Source: Allosphingosinicella sp042666435 (GTDB taxonomy: Bacteria; Pseudomonadota; Alphaproteobacteria; Sphingomonadales; Sphingomonadaceae). From it: a DNA stretch of 64,000 nucleotides. Shown here one piece after another: positions 59,042-64,000 of the stretch. The translations under genes were made by a program, and so were the position numbers. Location of the stretch: assembly GCF_042666435.1 (NCBI RefSeq), contig NZ_JBHTDC010000001.1, positions 1,798,001-1,862,000 on the forward strand, read 5' to 3'. The notes below the pieces were generated by a model, which was not told the DNA's origin, did not search any database, and worked only from the letters and a program-made list of their open reading frames with translations. Numbering within the stretch: the first letter of the stretch is position 1; each line of letters opens with the position of its first letter.

Positions 59042-59972
59042 GGGCGTTGGAGGCGCGGGTGAGGTTCAGGAAGACATCCTCCAGGTCGGCCTCGCGGGTC
59101 GAGACGTCGACGATGCCCAGCCCTTCCTTCTGGAGCGCGGCCAGCACGTCGCCGGCATTCACCTTGTCCTTGCGATAGGTGATGGCGAGGGTGCGCTCGC
59201 CCAGCAGCTCGATCTTGTCGAAGCAGGCCGCGTCGGGCACGACAGTCAGGTCGCGGTCGACCGTCACCTCGACCGCTTTCTCCTGCGCCATTCCGACGAG
59301 CGTCCGGGTCGTGTCGTTGGCGATCAGGCGACCATGGTTGATGATCGCGATCCGGTCGCACAATTCCTCGGCCTCCTCGAGATAATGGGTGGTGAGGACC
59401 ACCGTCACCCCCTCGCGGTTGAGGCTGCGGACATATTCCCAGAGCTGCTGGCGAAGCTCGATGTCGACGCCGGCGGTCGGCTCGTCGAGCACCAGGATGG
59501 GCGGCGAATGGACCATCGCCTTGGCGACCAGCAACCGCCGCTTCATGCCGCCCGACAATGTGCGCGCATAAGCGTTGGCCTTGTCCTCCAGATGGACCGC
59601 GCGCAGCAGCTCCATCGTCCGGCGCCGCGCCTTGGGAACGCCGTAAAGCCCGGCCTGCTGGTCGAGCGTTTCGGCGGGAGTAAAGAAGGGGTCGAACAGG
59701 ATTTCCTGGGGCACGATGCCGATCGACGCCTTGGCGTTCCTCGGATGCCTGTCGATGTCGAAGCCCCAGATCGACGCGCTGCCGCCGCTCTTGTTGACCA
59801 GGCCGGCAAGGATGTTGATCAGCGTCGACTTGCCGGCGCCGTTCGGGCCGAGCAGTCCGAAAATCTGGCCGCGCGGCACGTCGAGGCTGACGCCGTCCAG
59901 CGCGCGCTTGCCGCCGGCATAGGTTTTCTGGAGATCCTGGATCGCGATGGCCGCGGAGGGGGTGTGGAGCAT
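59034..59972 (-). CDS. ABC transporter ATP-binding protein, permease absent
   Basis: The 312-residue ATPase has Walker A GPNGAGKST at about 42-50, signature LSGGMKRRL, Walker B LVLDEPTAGVD and the H-loop LTTHYLEEAEELCDR, plus a C-terminal extension of the ABC-2/drug and nodulation exporter type. It resembles the ATPase that works with an ABC-2 permease, but the neighbouring genes are nadB and a zinc-finger gene, so the membrane partner must be elsewhere. It overlaps nadB by 8 bp and is probably cotranscribed with it. Confidence 0.88.
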   Translation of the reverse strand: MLHTPSAAIAIQDLQKTYAGGKRALDGVSLDVPRGQIFGLLGPNGAGKSTLINILAGLVNKSGGSASIWGFDIDRHPRNAKASIGIVPQEILFDPFFTPAETLDQQAGLYGVPKARRRTMELLRAVHLEDKANAYARTLSGGMKRRLLVAKAMVHSPPILVLDEPTAGVDIELRQQLWEYVRSLNREGVTVVLTTHYLEEAEELCDRIAIINHGRLIANDTTRTLVGMAQEKAVEVTVDRDLTVVPDAACFDKIELLGERTLAITYRKDKVNAGDVLAALQKEGLGIVDVSTREADLEDVFLNLTRASNAHG

Positions 59973-60002
59973 AGGCAGCGCATAGCCGCGCCGCCGGGAA
60001 TG

Positions 60003-60085
60003 GTCACCCTGAACTTGTTTCAGGGTCCATTTCTTCGGCCGCGTCGAGGCTGGTAAGTGGATGCTGAAACAAGTTCAGCATGACG
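60003..60085. repeat. Inverted repeat C, copy 2
   Basis: Arms at 60003-60029 and 60058-60085 are identical to those of copy 1 (47887-47970), but the central sequence is unrelated. It lies in the divergent gap between the ABC ATPase and the CHCC zinc-finger gene. Confidence 0.9.
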
Positions 60086-60128
60086 GAGCGGATTGTCTGC
60101 GTGCGGGGCCGTTGCTAAGGCCGCTTGC

Positions 60129-60338
60129 ATGGCCGCCACCGATCCTTTCACGCCCGAGATCAGCACCGTCACCACGCCGCGCGTCGCTTGCGACGGCGCC
60201 AGCGAGATCAGTGCGGCGCTGGGCCATCCCCGCGTCTACCTCCAGATCGACGAAAAGGGCTTCGTCGACTGCGGTTATTGCGACAAGAGGTTCATCCTCA
60301 AGGGCGGCCCCGCGGATACGGGCGCGGTCGAGGAGTAG
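60129..60338 (+). CDS. CHCC-type zinc-finger protein (NDUFS6-like)
   Basis: The 69-residue protein carries the ligands of the zf-CHCC family: cysteine in RVACDG, histidine in LGHPRVYLQID, and the CGYC pair in FVDCGYCDKRFIL. The mitochondrial homologue NDUFS6 is an accessory subunit of complex I; bacterial members may play a related role. The ATG at 60129 gives the family N-terminus. No complex I genes are in view. Confidence 0.9.
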   Translation: MAATDPFTPEISTVTTPRVACDGASEISAALGHPRVYLQIDEKGFVDCGYCDKRFILKGGPADTGAVEE

Positions 60339-60370
60339 ACCGAGGCGTAGGCCGTTCTAGCCACCCCGTT

Positions 60371-60383
60371 CAGGCTGAGCCTG
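60371..60383. repeat. Short CAGGCT-G-AGCCTG palindrome
   Basis: The palindrome CAGGCTGAGCCTG is flanked by GTT and TCGAA, the core of a REP-like sequence common in GC-rich proteobacterial intergenic DNA. It lies between the zinc-finger gene and tldD. Confidence 0.6.
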
Positions 60384-60475
60384 TCGAAGCCCTCTCCTTG
60401 GTCTTGCAACGATCTCAGGCCGAACGGAACCAGAAGGCCTTAGACTCGGCGGCGATCGCCCCTATATCGGCCGGC

Positions 60476-61906
60476 ATGACCAGTCTCGCCGATCCCCGCC
60501 GCTTCCTCTACCGCCCCGATGGGCTCTCCCCCGAAGCCGCCCAGCGCCTCGCCGCCGAGGCGCTGAAAAGCTGCGACGATGGCGAGCTTTACCTCCAATA
60601 TACCGCGTCCGAGGCGTTCGGCTTCGACGATGGCCGGCTGAAGACCGCCGATTTCAACACCCATGCCGGCTTCGGGCTGCGCGGGGTTTCGGGCGAGACG
60701 ACCGCCTTCGCCCACGCCAACGAGCTGTCCGAGACCGCGATCCGCCGCGCCGCGGAGACGATGGCGGTGCTCGATCCGGCGAAGGGCGCCAGGGCCGCGC
60801 CGCCGCGCCGGACCAACGCGACCCTCTACACCGACGCCGACCCCTTGAGCCTCGTTCCCTTCGCGAAGAAGGTGGCGCTGTGCCAGGAGATCGACGCCGC
60901 CGCCCGCGCCCGCGATCCGCGCGTGGCCCAGGTCTCGATGTCGCTGTCGGGCTCGTGGAGCGTGATCGACATCGTCCGCCCCGATGGCTTCGTCGCTCAT
61001 GACGTGCGGCCGCTGGTCCGGCTCAACGTCCAGATCGTCGTCGAGCAGAACGGGCGCAAGGAAACCGGCTTTCACGGCCTCGGCGGGCGGGACCTCTATG
61101 ACGGACTCTTCGAGCCCGCGACCTGGAACCGCGCGATCGACATCGCGCTTGCCCAGGCGCTGGTGAATCTCGAATCGGTCGCCGCCCCGGCCGGCGAGAT
61201 GACGGTCGTGCTCGGCCCCGGCTGGCCGGGCGTGTTGCTCCACGAGGCGATCGGCCACGGCCTCGAAGGCGATTTCAATCGCAAGGGCACATCGGCTTTC
61301 TCCGGCCGCATCGGCGAGCGCGTCGCCGCGCCGGGCGTGACGGTGGTCGACGACGGTTCCATCGGCGGGCGGCGCGGCTCGCTTTCGATCGACGACGAAG
61401 GCACGCCCACCCAGTGCAACACCCTGATCGAGGACGGCATCCTCAAAGGCTATATCCACGATCGCCTCAACGCGCGGCTGATGGGCGTCGCGCCGACCGG
61501 CAATGGCCGCCGCGAGAGCTTTGCCCACGCGCCGATGCCGCGCATGACCAACACCTTCATGCTGGGCGGCAAGGACGATCCGGGCGAGATCCTCGCGCGG
61601 GCGAAGAACGGCATCTACGCCAAGAGCTTCGGCGGCGGCCAGGTCGACATCGTCAGCGGCAAGTTCGTCTTTTCCTGCACCGAGGCCTACAGGATCGAGA
61701 ATGGAAGGCTCGGCGCGCCGATCAAGGGCGCGACTTTGATCGGCGATGGCCCCTCCGTTCTCACCCGGGTCAAGGCGATCGGCAACGACATGGAACTGGA
61801 CGAAGGCATCGGCATCTGCGGCAAGGGCGGTCAGTCCGTCCCCGCCGGCGTCGGCCAGCCCACGCTGCTGATCGAAGGCCTCACCGTCGGCGGAACGGCG
61901 GCGTGA
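60476..61906 (+). CDS. tldD: Metalloprotease TldD
   Basis: The 476-residue protein has the TldD zinc site HEAIGHGLEGD at about residue 255-265 and a conserved C-terminal GGQVDIVSGKFVFSCTEAY region. With TldE (PmbA), not in this window, it forms a heterodimeric protease that trims unfolded peptides, including microcin and CcdA substrates. The ATG at 60476 gives the family start. It overlaps the DUF924 gene by GTGA. Confidence 0.95.
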   Translation: MTSLADPRRFLYRPDGLSPEAAQRLAAEALKSCDDGELYLQYTASEAFGFDDGRLKTADFNTHAGFGLRGVSGETTAFAHANELSETAIRRAAETMAVLDPAKGARAAPPRRTNATLYTDADPLSLVPFAKKVALCQEIDAAARARDPRVAQVSMSLSGSWSVIDIVRPDGFVAHDVRPLVRLNVQIVVEQNGRKETGFHGLGGRDLYDGLFEPATWNRAIDIALAQALVNLESVAAPAGEMTVVLGPGWPGVLLHEAIGHGLEGDFNRKGTSAFSGRIGERVAAPGVTVVDDGSIGGRRGSLSIDDEGTPTQCNTLIEDGILKGYIHDRLNARLMGVAPTGNGRRESFAHAPMPRMTNTFMLGGKDDPGEILARAKNGIYAKSFGGGQVDIVSGKFVFSCTEAYRIENGRLGAPIKGATLIGDGPSVLTRVKAIGNDMELDEGIGICGKGGQSVPAGVGQPTLLIEGLTVGGTAA

Positions 61907-62439
61907 GCGACTGGGCAGGCGAAATCCTGTCCTTCTGGTTCGCGCTCGATCCGCACCAACATTGGAAGCAGGACGACGCGCTCGACGCAGAGATCGAAGA
62001 ACGCTTCCTCGATTTGTGGGAGGAGCAATCGGGCAGGGTCGCGGAGGATTTCCTCGGCTCGGCCCGGGAGGCTCTGGCGGCCGTCATCCTGTTCGACCAG
62101 TTTCCGCGCAACATGTTCCGGCGCCACGCGCGTTCGTTCGCCACCGATCACCTCGCTCTGAAGATCGCGAAGGCCGCGATCGACAAAGGCCATGACGAGC
62201 GGCTTCCAGGCGAGCAACGCGGCTTCCTGTACATGCCCTTCCAGCATAGCGAGGATCTGGACGACCAGCAGCGCTCGGTTCTGCTCTTCACCGCGCTCGG
62301 CGACCCGGAGATGCTCCGCTACGCCAGGCTGCACCATGACGTCATCGTGCGCTTCGGCCGCTTTCCCCATCGCAACGCGACCCTCGGCCGCGAGCCCCGC
62401 CCCGACGAGATCGCGGCCGGCGACGTGACGCCCTGGTAA
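61903..62439 (+). CDS. DUF924 family protein
   Basis: The 178-residue protein from a GTG at 61903 has the DUF924 blocks ILSFWFALDPHQHW, VILFDQFPRNMFR, FLYMPFQHSEDLDDQ and a final GRFPHRNATLGR. The fold is TPR-like and helical, but no function is known. It is coupled to tldD and to the DUF2007 gene (TAATGG). Confidence 0.92.
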   Translation: MSDWAGEILSFWFALDPHQHWKQDDALDAEIEERFLDLWEEQSGRVAEDFLGSAREALAAVILFDQFPRNMFRRHARSFATDHLALKIAKAAIDKGHDERLPGEQRGFLYMPFQHSEDLDDQQRSVLLFTALGDPEMLRYARLHHDVIVRFGRFPHRNATLGREPRPDEIAAGDVTPW

Positions 62440-62651
62440 TGGCCTTGGTCGAGCTCCGCCGCTTCGCCAACAGCTTCGAGGCCGGGCTCGCGCGCTCGCG
62501 CCTCGCCGCCGCCGGCATCCACAGCTTCCTCTTCGACACCGAAATGTCCTGGGTGGGAGGCGACCTCGTCTCCATCCGGCTGATGGTCGACGAGGATGAG
62601 CACGAGGACGCCGACGCTTTGCTCAGCGAAGATGGGGCCGAATCGGGCTGA
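62439..62651 (+). CDS. DUF2007 family putative signal-transducing protein
   Basis: The 70-residue protein has the small beta-alpha fold of DUF2007 (LRRFANSFEAGLARSRLAAAG, then SIRLMVDEDEHEDADALL). Homologues are proposed to be related to PII-type folds, but no ligand is known. Its start overlaps the DUF924 stop. Its 3' end overlaps the convergent phosphatase gene by 29 bp. Confidence 0.9.
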   Translation: MALVELRRFANSFEAGLARSRLAAAGIHSFLFDTEMSWVGGDLVSIRLMVDEDEHEDADALLSEDGAESG

Positions 62652-63048
62652 TGTCGTAACCGGCGGCGGCGGCCTTGGCGACCAGCTGCTCCGCATCCTC
62701 TCCGGCCTGAGCCCGCGCCAGGGCCCACAAATAGGTCGAGCGCGTGCCGGAGCGGCAGAAAGCGAGCATCGGTCCTCCGGCGGCGTCGATCGCCTCCGCC
62801 ATCGCCGCGATCCGGTCGGGCGACAGGCCCGCATTATCCACCGGGACATGGCGATAGCCGATGCCCGCCGCCAGCGCGGCCACCTCGATGTCGGCGCCGG
62901 CGGGTTGGCCCGGCTCCTCGCGGTCAGGCCGGTTGTTGACGATCATTGCCACGCCCCGCGCCTTGAGCGCCGCCATGTCGGAAGGCCCGATCTGACCGCT
63001 CACCAGAGTCGCGGCGTCGAGCACCCGGAACCGGTCCGCATCACTCAT
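62623..63048 (-). CDS. TIGR01244 family phosphatase (DUF442)
   Basis: The 141-residue protein has the dual-specificity phosphatase loop FCRSGTRSTYLWA (CX5R intact) and the N-terminal ASGQ-like VSGQIGPSDMAAL of the TIGR01244/DUF442 family. Some relatives are fused to sulfide-oxidising persulfide dioxygenases. The substrate is unknown. Its start overlaps the recQ stop by 8 bp, so the two are cotranscribed. Confidence 0.9.
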   Translation of the reverse strand: MSDADRFRVLDAATLVSGQIGPSDMAALKARGVAMIVNNRPDREEPGQPAGADIEVAALAAGIGYRHVPVDNAGLSPDRIAAMAEAIDAAGGPMLAFCRSGTRSTYLWALARAQAGEDAEQLVAKAAAAGYDISPIRPHLR

Positions 63049-64000
63049 GTGAGCTTATAACCTCCACGAAGGCCTGGCCGTAGCGCTCCAGCTTCGCCGT
63101 GCCGACGCCCGATATGCGGGACAGGGCGCCGAGGCTGGCGGGCTTCAATTCCGCCATCTCGCGCAACGTACTGTCGTGGAAGATGACATAAGGCGGCACC
63201 CCGCCTTCCTTCGCGAGATCGCGGCGGCAGGCGCGCAGCGCTTCGAACAGGGGATCGCCGTCGGGATTGGCGGCGCGCTCGGCGCGGGCGCGGCGCTGGC
63301 GCCGTGGCGGGAGGACCAGCTCCAGCGCCTCCTCGCCCTTCAGGATCGGCTTGGCGGCGGGTCCGAAGGAGAGGCCGCCATATTCGTCGGCGCGCAGCGC
63401 GTCGCGGGCGAGCAGGGCGCGGGCGACCGGCTTCATCAACGCCAACTCGGCCTCGTCGGCGATGCCGAACACCGACAGACGATGGTGGCCGAAGCCGTGG
63501 ATCTTGTCGGTCTCCTTGCCCGCGAGCACGTCGGTCAGATGGGTGATCCCGAACCGCATCTCGGTGCGGAACGCGGCCGACAGCAATTTGCGCGCGGCCT
63601 CGGTGGCGTCGACGGTGGCGGGCGGCGCCAGGCAATTGTCGCAATGGCCGCAGCGCTCTGGCGGGCTCTCGCCGAAATGGCGGAGCAGGATGGCGCGGCG
63701 GCAGCCGGCCGTCTCGACCAGGGCCGCGAGCGCGTTGAGCCGCTGGCGCTCGCCGCCCCGCCGATCCTCCGGCGTCTCGGTCTCGATCCGGCGGCGCGCG
63801 AGCGAGAAGTCGGCCGCGCCCCAGAACAGATGGGCCTCGGCCGGGTCGCCGTCGCGCCCCGCGCGGCCGGTTTCCTGATAATAAGCCTCGATCGATTTGG
63901 GCAGGCCCGCATGGGCGACGAAGCGCACGTCCGGCTTGTCGATGCCCATGCCGAAGGCGACCGTCGCGACCATCACCATGTCCTCGGAGCGCACGAATTT
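63041..64000 (-). CDS. recQ: ATP-dependent DNA helicase RecQ, N-terminus beyond window
   Basis: The visible 319 residues are the C-terminal part. They contain helicase motif V/VI (TVAFGMGIDKPDVRFVAH, YYQETGRAGRDGDP), the zinc-binding RQC region with CGHCDNC, a winged helix, and a C-terminal HRDC domain (PYVIFHDSTLREMAELKPAS). RecQ unwinds recombination intermediates and restarts stalled forks. The start is cut off at the right edge. It is followed by the DUF442 phosphatase gene with an 8-bp overlap. Confidence 0.95.
   Translation of the reverse strand, partial: KFVRSEDMVMVATVAFGMGIDKPDVRFVAHAGLPKSIEAYYQETGRAGRDGDPAEAHLFWGAADFSLARRRIETETPEDRRGGERQRLNALAALVETAGCRRAILLRHFGESPPERCGHCDNCLAPPATVDATEAARKLLSAAFRTEMRFGITHLTDVLAGKETDKIHGFGHHRLSVFGIADEAELALMKPVARALLARDALRADEYGGLSFGPAAKPILKGEEALELVLPPRRQRRARAERAANPDGDPLFEALRACRRDLAKEGGVPPYVIFHDSTLREMAELKPASLGALSRISGVGTAKLERYGQAFVEVISSHE

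Overview
The window is 64 kb of GC-rich chromosome from an alphaproteobacterium, most likely a member of the Sphingomonadales (Sphingomonas-like). The evidence is gene content (MmcB, DUF1491, DUF6489, DUF3576 and DUF1674 families, HemJ rather than HemG or HemY, Mic60 beside hemC-hemD), the ppsR/hemE junction, and dense translational coupling through ATGA, GTGA and TTGA overlaps. Almost all of it is core genome. I see no transposase, integrase, prophage or CRISPR array.

Region 1 (1-8469) is nearly all minus strand: a truncated YgjP-type peptidase, a YcgN protein, a SCO1 copper chaperone, an ankyrin protein (the only plus gene), mmcB, a SleB-type hydrolase, DUF1491, a thioesterase, ptsN, hpf, dnaQ, coaE, maf and ppsR. 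Region 2 (8470-8778) is the only gene-free stretch over 300 bp. It lies between divergent ppsR (DUF299) and hemE, the position of the Caulobacter replication origin, and carries DnaA-box-like sites. I call it the probable oriC. Region 3 (8779-24538) is the other origin arm: hemE-hemJ-rho-terC, qor and a dienelactone hydrolase, then DUF6489-mnmE-mnmG-rsmG-parA-parB, then holA-lptE-leuS-DUF3576 facing back. One perfect parS lies inside rsmG and a degenerate one lies between mnmE and mnmG.

Region 4 (24.7-35.7 kb) is mixed housekeeping: an orphan envelope protein, a ThiE-like protein, a YggS protein, a HAD phosphatase, ribA, xth, lolA, ftsK, ubiH, a Trm112-like protein, a Lon-N protein and a thioredoxin-TPR chaperone. 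Region 5 (35.8-38.3 kb) holds tRNA-Gly(GCC) followed by a lone RTX protein, the most accessory-looking stretch. Region 6 (38.3-48 kb) has the heme operon hemC-hemD-mic60 divergent from tsaD-gpsA, then sdhAF4, htpX-rsmB, rpe and a heparinase-family gene. Region 7 (48-64 kb) has purH, an FAD/Rieske oxidoreductase, a flippase-like gene with polA, two tandem Tat-type alpha/beta hydrolases, nadB with an ABC ATPase, a CHCC zinc finger protein, tldD-DUF924-DUF2007, a DUF442 phosphatase and a truncated recQ.

The functional thread is chromosome maintenance around an origin: an origin-like spacer, ParAB with parS, DnaQ and HolA of the replicase, PolA, FtsK, RecQ and MmcB. Heme synthesis is split between hemE-hemJ at the origin and hemC-hemD 30 kb away. 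Short inverted repeats of at least three families fill several intergenic gaps. Two of these families show compensatory changes that preserve hairpins. I found no clearly new multi-gene system. The items most worth following up are the origin/parS architecture, the covarying repeats and the tRNA-linked RTX gene.
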